From Anaerolineaceae bacterium oral taxon 439 (GTDB taxonomy: Bacteria; Chloroflexota; Anaerolineae; Anaerolineales; Anaerolineaceae): a stretch of 64,000 bases of DNA. Of this stretch, positions 18,404-25,850 are shown one piece after another. A program made the position numbers and the translations under genes. The notes beneath the pieces were generated by a model. The model was not told where the DNA came from and ran no database searches. It saw only the letters and a program-made list of their open reading frames with translations. The DNA lies in the NCBI GenBank assembly GCA_001717545.1, contig CP017039.1:1550001-1614000 (forward strand), written 5' to 3'. Positions within the stretch are counted from its first letter, which is position 1. Every line of letters starts with the position of its first letter.

Positions 18404-20650
18404 ATGGAGGAAAAATTGGAACCGAATGCTGAAAATCTCGATCGCGCTTTTCTTTTATCTTTGGATGAGAATAAGGACCTGCTGGGGAAGGCGGCGTTTG
18501 AGCGGAGCGCGTTTTCTTCTAAATTTATCAATCGCGAACTTAGCTGGCTGGAGTTTAATGACCGCTGCCTGGAGGAGGCGCGCGATATTGAAAATCCGTT
18601 ATTTGAGCGCTTGAATTTTATCTCGATTACCGGGTCGAACCTGGACGAATTCTTCATGGTCCGCGTCGCCTCGATTCATGACCTCGTCAAGGCGGATTAC
18701 ACGGTGGCCGATCCGTCCGGCCTGAAGCCGCAGGAGCAGCTGGAGCGGATATCGGAGCGGGTCCATGAGATGGTCCGGCGGCAGTATTCGACCGTGAACC
18801 GGTCGCTTTTCCCCGCGCTCGAAAAGGAAGGATTTTTTATTAAAACCCCGGATCAGCTGACCGAGGATCAGCTGAAATTTGCGCAGCGATATTACGAATC
18901 GACGGTTTTCCCTGTCCTGACGCCGTTAGCGGTCGACGCCGGTTCGCCGTTCCCGCTGATCGCGAATAAGTCGCTGAATCTTTTCGTCATGGTCGAGCAG
19001 CCGGATCGGAAGCTGAAGACCGAAGGTGGAAAATCGTTCGCGATTATCCAGATCCCGGTCGTCCTTCCGCGCATCGTTCAGCTTCCGGATCCAACCGGAA
19101 AGAGTTTTATTCTTCTCGAGGATTTGGTGATCCTGTTTATCAACCGCTTATTCAGCGGCGTCAAGGTCGGCGATATCGCGCGTTTTCGGATTACCCGGAA
19201 CGCCGATCTGGAAATCGACGACGAAGACGCGGCCGATTTGCTGGTAGAAATTGAATACCAGCTGCATAAACGCCAGTGGGGCGAGGTCATCCGGCTCGAA
19301 ATCGATCGGGACGCGGCGCCCGCGATCGTTCAGGAGCTTTATGAAAATCTGAAAATTTCGGATATCAACGTCTACCGGGTCCCCGGCCCGCTCGATCTGA
19401 CTTTCTTTTCGAAGCTTCCGAAGCTTATCGGCGACCGGCCCGACCTGAAATATCCCAGTTTCGTTCCGCAGCCGTCCCCGGCGTTCCTTCGCCAAAGCGA
19501 TATTTTTTCCGTTCTCCGCGACCGGGACGTCATCCTGAATCATCCGTTCGAGAGTTTCAGCCCGGTTATCGAGCTTATTCAGCAGGCGTCGCGCGATCCG
19601 AACGTTCTGGCGATTAAGCAGACGCTCTACCGCGTCAGCGGGCAGTCGCCGATTATTACCGCGCTGGCGGCGGCGGCGGAGGCCGGGAAACAGGTCCTGG
19701 TCCTCGTTGAGCTGAAAGCGCGTTTTGACGAGGAAAATAATATCCAGTGGGCGAAGAAGCTGGAAAAAGCCGGCTGCCATGTGATTTATGGGCTGGTCGG
19801 GCTGAAGACGCATAGCAAGATCACGCTCATCGTTCGTGAAGAAGAGGACGAAATCCGCCGCTATGTTCATTTAGGAACGGGAAATTATAACGATATTACT
19901 GCCGGTATTTATACTGATTTAGGCTTGATGACCTCTTCCGAGACGCTCGGTCGGGACGCGACGGATTTCTTTAACATGATCACCGGGTATTCGATCCCGC
20001 TTGGATTGCGGAAGCTGATCGCCGCGCCGCGTTGGCTCCGGGAAGATACGATTTTCCGAATTAAGCAGGAAGCCAGAAACGCGAAGGAAGGGAAGAAAGC
20101 GATTCTCGTCGCGAAGATCAATTCGCTCCTGGATCCGGAAATTGTTGAAACGCTGTACGCCGCGTCGCAGGCGGGCGTGAAAATCTTCCTGATCGTACGG
20201 GGAATTTGCGTGCTGCGCCCCGGAATTCGCGGGCTCTCGGAAAATATCCATGTCCGAAGTCTCGTTGGCCGCTACCTTGAACATTCGCGTATCTTTTATT
20301 ATTACAACGATGGGAGCGAGGACCTGTTCCTCGGGTCGGCGGACTGGATGCAGCGGAATATGGACCGGCGGATCGAGGTTCAGTTCCCGATCGAGGATCG
20401 GGACGTCCGCAACCGGATTTTCCGGATTCTCCGGCTTCAGCTCTGCGATACGGATCGGGCGCGGATTATGGCGGCGGACGGAACGTACCGGCGCGTCGAC
20501 CGGCGGAAGAGCGACCCGCTCGACAGCCAGACGCAGCTGGCGATTGACGCGCTGGAGGCGGCGGCGAGGCTTACGCCTGCGCCGAAGGACCTGGATCGGT
20601 TTATTCCACGGGACTCGGACTCGCTTTTGGATCCTGAAGACGCCCTTTAA
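18404..20650 (+). CDS. ppk: Polyphosphate kinase 1
   Basis: Makes polyphosphate from ATP. At 748 aa it has the full PPK1 set: an N-terminal helical domain (FINRELSWLEFNDRCLEEA), a middle domain and two PLD-like C-terminal domains. The autophosphorylated histidine is His470 in GLKTHSK, and the second catalytic His is His627 in LEHSRIFYY. KQTLYRVSGQSPI, ELKARFDEENNIQWA and HLGTGNYN are conserved. The C-terminal 40 residues are a short extension. It is the last gene of the pfkA-ppx-ppk operon. Confidence 0.95.
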   Translation: MEEKLEPNAENLDRAFLLSLDENKDLLGKAAFERSAFSSKFINRELSWLEFNDRCLEEARDIENPLFERLNFISITGSNLDEFFMVRVASIHDLVKADYTVADPSGLKPQEQLERISERVHEMVRRQYSTVNRSLFPALEKEGFFIKTPDQLTEDQLKFAQRYYESTVFPVLTPLAVDAGSPFPLIANKSLNLFVMVEQPDRKLKTEGGKSFAIIQIPVVLPRIVQLPDPTGKSFILLEDLVILFINRLFSGVKVGDIARFRITRNADLEIDDEDAADLLVEIEYQLHKRQWGEVIRLEIDRDAAPAIVQELYENLKISDINVYRVPGPLDLTFFSKLPKLIGDRPDLKYPSFVPQPSPAFLRQSDIFSVLRDRDVILNHPFESFSPVIELIQQASRDPNVLAIKQTLYRVSGQSPIITALAAAAEAGKQVLVLVELKARFDEENNIQWAKKLEKAGCHVIYGLVGLKTHSKITLIVREEEDEIRRYVHLGTGNYNDITAGIYTDLGLMTSSETLGRDATDFFNMITGYSIPLGLRKLIAAPRWLREDTIFRIKQEARNAKEGKKAILVAKINSLLDPEIVETLYAASQAGVKIFLIVRGICVLRPGIRGLSENIHVRSLVGRYLEHSRIFYYYNDGSEDLFLGSADWMQRNMDRRIEVQFPIEDRDVRNRIFRILRLQLCDTDRARIMAADGTYRRVDRRKSDPLDSQTQLAIDALEAAARLTPAPKDLDRFIPRDSDSLLDPEDAL

Positions 20651-20788
20651 AATTCGCGTAGCCTTAAAATGTCTTTGCTGAACTGTGGACAGGCTCTAAG
20701 GATTGTAACGATTCCTTTCTCCGATTCGCAGTATACTTAACCGTCAGGGTTATTCAATAAAAAAAGAAAAAAGCGAGGATATAAGAGG

Positions 20789-21760
20789 ATGACTTTCAGT
20801 AAGGTTGTTGTTATTGGCGGCGGCGTTCTTGGGGCGCAGATTGCGTTAATGTCCGCGTATACGGGGCATGATACGACGTTGTGGCTGCGAAGCGAGGGGT
20901 CGATCGGTCGTACCCAACCGAAAATCGAGCGTTATTCAAGCCTGATGATCGAGGATCTGGAGAAGGCGAAGGCTCTTCTTGGGAATCCGATGGGCGCTTT
21001 TTTGTATCCGCGCGGGCTGATTAAAAGCTGGGCTCAGGCGACCGCGGAAGAAATCGACGGGCTCATCGCGCAGGCGAAGGATCGGTTCGCGAGCCTGATT
21101 CACCTTGAACTCGATATGGCGAAGGCGGTTGCCGGCGCCGACGTTGTGATTGAAACGATGTCGGAGGATCCGAAGGCCAAGATCGGCGTTTACACGGCGC
21201 TGAAGGACCTGCTTCCGGAGAAGACGATTCTCTGCACGAATTCTTCGACGATGCTTCCCAGTTCGTTCGCCGCGTATACGGGACGTCCGGAAAAATACTG
21301 CGCGCTGCATTTCGCGAATACGATCTGGAAAAATAACACGGCTGAAATCATGGGTCATGCGGGAACGGACGAGGCTGTATTCAGGCAGGTCGTCGCTTTC
21401 GCGGCGGAAATCAATATGGTTCCGCTGGAGCTCCATAAGGAACAGCCCGGCTATATCCTGAACTCGATGCTGGTGCCGTTCCTGAACGCGGCGGAGGCGC
21501 TTTGGGCGAACGAAGTCGCCGATCCGGAAACGATCGACCTCACCTGGCAGCTGGCTACCAGCGCGCCCGCCGGTCCGTTTAAGATTCTCGACATTGTAGG
21601 TCTTGAAACTGCGTATAACATTAATCGTATGCGCCCGGACGTGAATACGGAGGGAACGGTCAGCTATAAGATCGATCACCTTCTGAAAGCGAAAATAGAT
21701 CGGGGCGAGACCGGGGTCAACGCCGGGAAAGGTTTCTACGATTACCGGAAGCAGGGGTAG
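20789..21760 (+). CDS. 3-hydroxyacyl-CoA dehydrogenase
   Basis: NAD-dependent dehydrogenase, 323 aa. The Rossmann start is KVVVIGGGVLGAQIALMSAY, DVVIETMSEDPKAKIGVYTAL corresponds to the ADVVIEAV region, and the catalytic His/Glu pair is LHFANTIWKNNTAEIMG. The C-terminal dimer domain contains QPGYILNSMLVPFLNAAEAL. It could act on 3-hydroxybutyryl-CoA in butyrate-type or fatty-acid metabolism; no partner genes (thiolase, crotonase) are adjacent. An insertion sequence begins 27 nt after its stop. Confidence 0.85.
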   Translation: MTFSKVVVIGGGVLGAQIALMSAYTGHDTTLWLRSEGSIGRTQPKIERYSSLMIEDLEKAKALLGNPMGAFLYPRGLIKSWAQATAEEIDGLIAQAKDRFASLIHLELDMAKAVAGADVVIETMSEDPKAKIGVYTALKDLLPEKTILCTNSSTMLPSSFAAYTGRPEKYCALHFANTIWKNNTAEIMGHAGTDEAVFRQVVAFAAEINMVPLELHKEQPGYILNSMLVPFLNAAEALWANEVADPETIDLTWQLATSAPAGPFKILDIVGLETAYNINRMRPDVNTEGTVSYKIDHLLKAKIDRGETGVNAGKGFYDYRKQG

Positions 21761-21762
21761 GG

Positions 21763-21786
21763 TTTCGGAAAAATCAGCCGCTTAAA
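21763..21786 (+). repeat. Left direct repeat flanking the IS481-like element
   Basis: A 24-bp sequence (TTTCGGAAAAATCAGCCGCT then TAAA) identical to 22849-22872 on the other side of the element. It is the apparent target duplication, much longer than the 4-15 bp usual for IS481. Confidence 0.8.
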
Positions 21787-22848
21787 TGTTGGTTTGTCAA
21801 TGATGCGTTACAAGTTTGAAAGATGAATCTTAAGGAACTGAGAAGGGGAAAGCCAGGCGAGAGGACGCATCGGGAAATTGTTGTACCAATGGTTATGAAC
21901 CTTCAGTTGTTTCTTAAAATCGTTTAGCGAATAGAAGCGATGAGTTGCGTAAAAGTACTCATTATCTTTACGGTGTGAACGTTCGACCTTACCGTTATGA
22001 CGAGGGGTATAGGGACGAATGAGTTTGTGGACGATGCCACGCTGTTTGAGCAGCTGCTCAAACAGCGTGGGGCGATCGCGATTCGAGGTAAATCGGTTTG
22101 TGAATTCGGTACCGTTATCTGTTTGAACGCATTCAACCTTGAATTTGAAGGCTTTAAGCATATTCTCCAGGAAGACAGCAGAGGAAAAGGTACTCAGCTC
22201 ATCGAAGCCTTCAACGTAACGAAAGCGAGAATATTCATCGATAGCAGTATATTGGTAGTATTTCTTACTTCCGAATGAATCAGAAGCAATACAAGCGGCA
22301 GGAACGTGCTTGACATCAATTTGAACGCGTTGTCCCGGATATTGCATCGCTTCGTATGTCTTAGGAATATATTTTGGATTTTTGACCTTGATCGCCATTT
22401 TTCCACTTTTACAGAGGATGCGGTACAAACCTGTAATGGTGCGGGTATACCCTCGCTGGCGCAGTTTTACCCAGAATACGACTAATCCGGCATGAGGATT
22501 CCGTTTTCGCATGTTATGAATCAGCTTGAGCTCTTCTTCTGTATGCTGATTCGGATGACTTTTAGGTTTATGAGAGAAATCCCGCAAAGAATCTTGTGTC
22601 CCGTCATACCGTTTCATCCATCTGTATACAGTTGGGCGGCTGACCTTGTATTTTCTTGCTGTTTCACTAACTCCATGCTTTTCACAATACTTTACCATGG
22701 ACTCCCTGAATCTAAGAATTTGTGTTATCGTTTTCATAGCGAATGGGTATCTCCTTTTCTTTGGTTTTCGCAGACTCAACTATAAACGAGATTTCTTCAT
22801 TCGCTTTTCTTTTTCTCTAATTTGTAACGCATCTATGGTAATCCTACA
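21787..22848 (-). mobile_element. IS481-family insertion sequence, apparently complete (1062 bp)
   Basis: The ends are imperfect 27-bp inverted repeats beginning TGTTGG (left) and TGTAGG (right), both continuing into GATGCGTTACAA. One full transposase gene lies inside. A 24-bp direct repeat flanks it. The insertion lies between the hydroxyacyl-CoA dehydrogenase gene and the rplU promoter and disrupts neither. The identical flanks suggest a recent insertion. Confidence 0.82.
21808..22737 (-). CDS. IS481-family DDE transposase
   Basis: 309 aa, intact. An N-terminal helix-turn-helix (VSETARKYKVSRPTVYRWMK) and a linker precede the rve core, whose catalytic triad is visible: Asp in VQIDVKHVP, Asp in CVQTDNGTEF and Glu in NGKVERSHRKDNEY. 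The ATG at 22737 has AAAGGAG somewhat far (13 nt) upstream; a TTG start 42 nt earlier is possible. It is AT-richer than its neighbours. Confidence 0.9.
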   Translation of the reverse strand: MKTITQILRFRESMVKYCEKHGVSETARKYKVSRPTVYRWMKRYDGTQDSLRDFSHKPKSHPNQHTEEELKLIHNMRKRNPHAGLVVFWVKLRQRGYTRTITGLYRILCKSGKMAIKVKNPKYIPKTYEAMQYPGQRVQIDVKHVPAACIASDSFGSKKYYQYTAIDEYSRFRYVEGFDELSTFSSAVFLENMLKAFKFKVECVQTDNGTEFTNRFTSNRDRPTLFEQLLKQRGIVHKLIRPYTPRHNGKVERSHRKDNEYFYATHRFYSLNDFKKQLKVHNHWYNNFPMRPLAWLSPSQFLKIHLSNL

Positions 22849-22872
22849 TTTCGGAAAAATCAGCCGCTTAAA
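22849..22872 (+). repeat. Right direct repeat flanking the IS481-like element
   Basis: A perfect copy of 21763-21786. It ends six bases before the -35 box of the rplU promoter. Confidence 0.8.
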
Positions 22873-22877
22873 TCGCT

Positions 22878-22905
22878 TTGACAGTTTGCTGAATTGATGT
22901 ATAAT
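22878..22905 (+). promoter_or_regulatory. Consensus sigma-70-type promoter of rplU-rpmA
   Basis: TTGACA, 16-bp spacer, TATAAT: both hexamers are perfect. The 5' leader from about 22912 to 23006 is GC-rich with possible stems (GGTCCGCGGCGGCTGCGCGG region) that could hold an autoregulatory L21 site; no known riboswitch motif is recognised. Confidence 0.88.
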
Positions 22906-23006
22906 AAGACGGTTCGCCGAGACGTTCCGGCGGATCAGAGCCAACTTCCCCGGTCCGCGGCGGCTGCGCGGCGGAGGACGGCGAAGTGAAGATTGGAGAA
23001 AGAATT

Positions 23007-23321
23007 ATGAAGTATGCTATCGTAGAGTCGGGCGGCAAACAGTATAAAGCTGTTGAAGGTCAATCGATCGTCGTCGATCGGTTGGAAGCCGAAGCCGGCG
23101 AAGAGATCGTCCTGAACGACGTCTTACTGCTTGTCAGCGACGGCGCGGTTAAAGTCGGTCAGCCGACTGTCAAGGCTGCGAAGGTCACCGGGAAAATCGT
23201 CGGCGAGGAAAAGGGGCCGAAGATTATCGTTTTCAAATATCGTCCGAAGAAACATTATCGCGTCAAGACTGGTCACCGCCAGATTTATACGCGTATTCAG
23301 ATCGAATCAATAGAGGGGTAA
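23007..23321 (+). CDS. rplU: 50S ribosomal protein L21
   Basis: 104-aa 23S rRNA-binding protein. It starts MKYAIVESGGKQYKAVEGQ and ends with the L21 signature FKYRPKKHYRVKTGHRQIYT. The ATG at 23007 has GGAGAAAG upstream; a longer open frame adds seven residues without homology. It is the standard operon partner of rpmA, 6 nt downstream. Confidence 0.96.
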   Translation: MKYAIVESGGKQYKAVEGQSIVVDRLEAEAGEEIVLNDVLLLVSDGAVKVGQPTVKAAKVTGKIVGEEKGPKIIVFKYRPKKHYRVKTGHRQIYTRIQIESIEG

Positions 23322-23327
23322 GACATC

Positions 23328-23627
23328 ATGGCACATAAAAAAGGCGGCGGTTCCAGCCGCAACGGTCGCGACAGTAATTCTCAGCGCTTAGGTGTTAAGC
23401 GCTTCGGCGGCGAGTTGGTCCTCCCCGGCAGTATCCTGGTTCGTCAGCATGGGACGAAAGTTCATGCCGGTGAGAACGTCGGCTGTGGGCGTGATTATAC
23501 GCTGTACGCGAAAGAGCTTGGTTTTGTCGTTTATGAAACGATGCCGGGCGGACGGAAGCGAGTCAATATCGATCCGGTTGAATTCGTCGATTATGACGAA
23601 GAAGAAGTTACCGAAGAAGCTGAATAA
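23328..23627 (+). CDS. rpmA: 50S ribosomal protein L27
   Basis: 99 aa, starting [20 protein letters not shown] with the conserved LGVKRFGGE. The N-terminal tail reaches the peptidyl transferase centre. There is no cleavable N-terminal extension of the Staphylococcus type. It follows rplU as in most bacteria. Confidence 0.97.
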   Translation: MAHKKGGGSSRNGRDSNSQRLGVKRFGGELVLPGSILVRQHGTKVHAGENVGCGRDYTLYAKELGFVVYETMPGGRKRVNIDPVEFVDYDEEEVTEEAE

Positions 23628-23691
23628 CGGTTTTCACCGGACCGTTTTCGAAGGTCAGTAGAAAACGAAGCGTGAAAGAAAGAAGGAAATC

Positions 23692-24159
23692 ATGAAAAAA
23701 GGAATTCATCCGGATTATTTCCCTGAAGCGACGGTAACCTGCGCCTGTGGAAATACATGGAAAACCGGTTCGACTCGTAAAGAAATCCGAACTGAAGTCT
23801 GCAATGCCTGCCATCCGTTTTACACCGGACAGCAGCAGCGTATGCTCGACATGGAAGGGCAGGTTGACCGCTTCTATCGCCGATTGCAGGCGCGGCAGGA
23901 GTTTATCGCCGAAAAGCAGTCCCGCGAAACGTCGAAGACGTCTCCGGAACGGACTATCGAATCGCTGGAGCTGTCAAAGCGCCAGACGGAAGCCCTGCTG
24001 GGAGCCGGTTATAAAACGGTTGCCGATATTTTAGCCGATTTCAACGCCGGCGGCGATGAAAAGATCCTGACTGTCGACGATTTTGGTCAAAAATCGCTGA
24101 TCGACCTGAAGAAGAAGCTTCGCTCGCTCGGGTATGAAGTTCCGGCGACGCAGGGCTGA
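23692..24159 (+). CDS. rpmE: 50S ribosomal protein L31 fused to an RNAP alpha-CTD-like domain
   Basis: Residues 1-66 are a zinc-type L31: MKKGIHPDYF, with Cys17, Cys19, Cys37 and Cys40 (CACG, CNAC) and HPFYTGQQQRMLDMEGQVDRF cut short here as in L31. A charged linker (67-88) leads to a helix-hairpin-helix domain (89-150: LELSKRQTEALLGAGYKTV, then FGQKSLIDLKKKLRSLGYE). This lines up with the alpha C-terminal domain of RNA polymerase (LELTVRSANCL and LGKKSLTEIK in E. coli). Normal L31 is about 70 aa, so the length of 155 aa is unusual. An AAGGA sits 6 nt before the ATG. Confidence 0.88.
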   Translation: MKKGIHPDYFPEATVTCACGNTWKTGSTRKEIRTEVCNACHPFYTGQQQRMLDMEGQVDRFYRRLQARQEFIAEKQSRETSKTSPERTIESLELSKRQTEALLGAGYKTVADILADFNAGGDEKILTVDDFGQKSLIDLKKKLRSLGYEVPATQG

Positions 24160-24181
24160 AACGCAGGATAACAGCTTTGGT

Positions 24182-24212
24182 AAAGCTCGTCCGAAAAGGG
24201 ACGAGCTTTTTT
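24182..24212 (+). terminator. Intrinsic terminator after rpmE
   Basis: AAAGCTCGTCC / GGACGAGCTTT stem with a five-base loop and a following T-run. Confidence 0.9.
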
Positions 24213-24258
24213 TATCAGGCGATCATTGCTGGAACGCGGGAAGAAGCCTTCCCTCCGT

Positions 24259-24888
24259 TCAGCTTTTACGAACGAGCAGGGTAAAATCGTAAATTTCGTA
24301 ATCATGCAGCAGCGCGACGTTGCGCGAGAAGCTGCGCTTGCAGTAATCGAACAGCGCGCAGGGATCGGCGTAATAAAGATCCGGACGGAGCGCCATCCGT
24401 TCAGGGTCGGAATATTTCGTCAGGAAATTAACGGCGAACCCTTTTTTCGTCCATGCGTCGAATTTTTTTAAGTTCTCCAGGACGTATTCGGTCCAGTCCG
24501 CGTTGGACGCGTCGAGTTTGATATTAAAGACCCCGGATGCGACGAGGTAGTCCGCACCTGCAATTTCGGAGGGGTCGAGATGAAACGTACAGCTCTGACG
24601 GCCTGCGAAGCGGGTTTTCGCCGCTTCGACCGATTCAGGGACGATATCGAGGCCGTAGTAACGGTCCGGTTTGCAGCCGTTTTGGTCCATGTAGTCAATT
24701 AAATACCCATAACCGCAGCCGAACTCGATCATCGTGAAGGGCTGCGCGCGGTCGACAACTTTGAGGAGCTGCTCGAAGCGGACATCCTGCGCATAGGTGG
24801 AGTTCCAGCCGACGCCCTCCGCCGATTCGCCGTGGCTGGCGAATTGATCCTGGAAGAAGCGCCGGATTCCCGGGATGTCGGCCGTCAT
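24259..24888 (-). CDS. SAM-dependent class I methyltransferase
   Basis: 209 aa with motif I IEFGCGYGYLIDYM (residues 53-66) and acidic motif II in YYGLDIVPESVEAAK. It is the last gene of a three-gene operon after a GT2 glycosyltransferase, overlapping it by 4 nt. A role in methylating a surface glycan or its lipid-linked precursor is inferred from context only. Confidence 0.78.
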   Translation of the reverse strand: MTADIPGIRRFFQDQFASHGESAEGVGWNSTYAQDVRFEQLLKVVDRAQPFTMIEFGCGYGYLIDYMDQNGCKPDRYYGLDIVPESVEAAKTRFAGRQSCTFHLDPSEIAGADYLVASGVFNIKLDASNADWTEYVLENLKKFDAWTKKGFAVNFLTKYSDPERMALRPDLYYADPCALFDYCKRSFSRNVALLHDYEIYDFTLLVRKS

Positions 24889-25850
24889 TCGCCCTGTCCC
24901 TTCGTCTCGGCGGCGGCGCTCTGTTCGGCGACGAGATAAACCGGCCGGTCCATCGTCCGCACGTACATCCGAGCCAGATATTCGCCGATCAGGCCCAGCG
25001 AAAAGAGCTCCGCCCCCGAGAAGAGCGAGACGAGGGAGGCTAAGAACGGCCAGCCGGGGATCGAGCCGACGACGATCGCGATATACAGAACGTAGATCAG
25101 GACGATCACGCCGAAGATCAGGAAGAAAAACCCGAGCATGGAAGCTAAGCGCAGCGGGATCGTGCTGTATCCGGTCATGATCGAGAGCGTTGCTCTAATC
25201 AGGCTTTTCATCGTGTAATTCGATTCGCCGACGGTCCGCGGTTTTTCTTCGACGGCGATATGGCTGAACGATGTCGTCCCCCAGCTCAGGAGCGGATCGA
25301 TGTATACGTCAGGACTATGATAATCGGCGAAGGCGTCGCGGAGCTCGGTCCTGAATATCCGGAAGGCGCCGATGTCCTGAATCGGGATGTTCATGATCTT
25401 ACTGAGGATCAGCTTGATCATTCTGGAACCGAGGTTTCGCCACCAGGCATGCGGCAATTTTTTCGGAACGGCGTAGACGACGTCGTAGCCTTTCCGGAAC
25501 TCGTCAAGGAGCGCGGGCAGCTGTTCCGGAGGATGCTGCAGGTCGTCGTCCATCGTGATCGTGATTGGGAAACGCGCCGCGCGTATTCCGCAGAGGGTCG
25601 CGTTATGCTGACCAAAGTTCCGGCGCAGCCGGACGCCGACGACGTTGGGAACCGTCGCGGCTAAGCGCTGAATCGTCGCCCAGCTCGGGTCCGGCGATCC
25701 GTCGTCGATGAAAATTATCTCATAGTTGGAAAACAGCGTCGGGCAGACGCGGCTGAGCCGGTCGGCCAGTTCAGGAATCGTATCCGCGCCGTTGTAAACG
25801 GGGATTACGATCGACGCTTCGAAATCGGGAGACGGGTCGTTATTTATCAT
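24885..25850 (-). CDS. GT2 glycosyltransferase, bactoprenol-type (GtrB/DPM1-like)
   Basis: 321 aa from MINNDPSPDFEASIVIPVYN. The catalytic domain has FIDDGSPDPSW and the metal-binding TMDDDLQHPPEQLP (about 95-110), followed by a QxxRW-like region and two C-terminal membrane segments (MLGFFFLIFGVIVLIYVLYI, then LVSLFSGAELFSLGLIGEYL). This architecture transfers a sugar from an NDP-sugar to undecaprenyl phosphate. The start at 25850 overlaps the upstream gene's stop by 11 nt. It would supply the lipid-linked sugar to the upstream membrane transferase. Confidence 0.85.
   Translation of the reverse strand: MINNDPSPDFEASIVIPVYNGADTIPELADRLSRVCPTLFSNYEIIFIDDGSPDPSWATIQRLAATVPNVVGVRLRRNFGQHNATLCGIRAARFPITITMDDDLQHPPEQLPALLDEFRKGYDVVYAVPKKLPHAWWRNLGSRMIKLILSKIMNIPIQDIGAFRIFRTELRDAFADYHSPDVYIDPLLSWGTTSFSHIAVEEKPRTVGESNYTMKSLIRATLSIMTGYSTIPLRLASMLGFFFLIFGVIVLIYVLYIAIVVGSIPGWPFLASLVSLFSGAELFSLGLIGEYLARMYVRTMDRPVYLVAEQSAAAETKGQGE

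Noticed and set aside
22906-23006. Known L21-leader riboregulator
   Set aside because: The leader is GC-rich and foldable, but I cannot match it to a described L21 leader, so it is mentioned only with the promoter.
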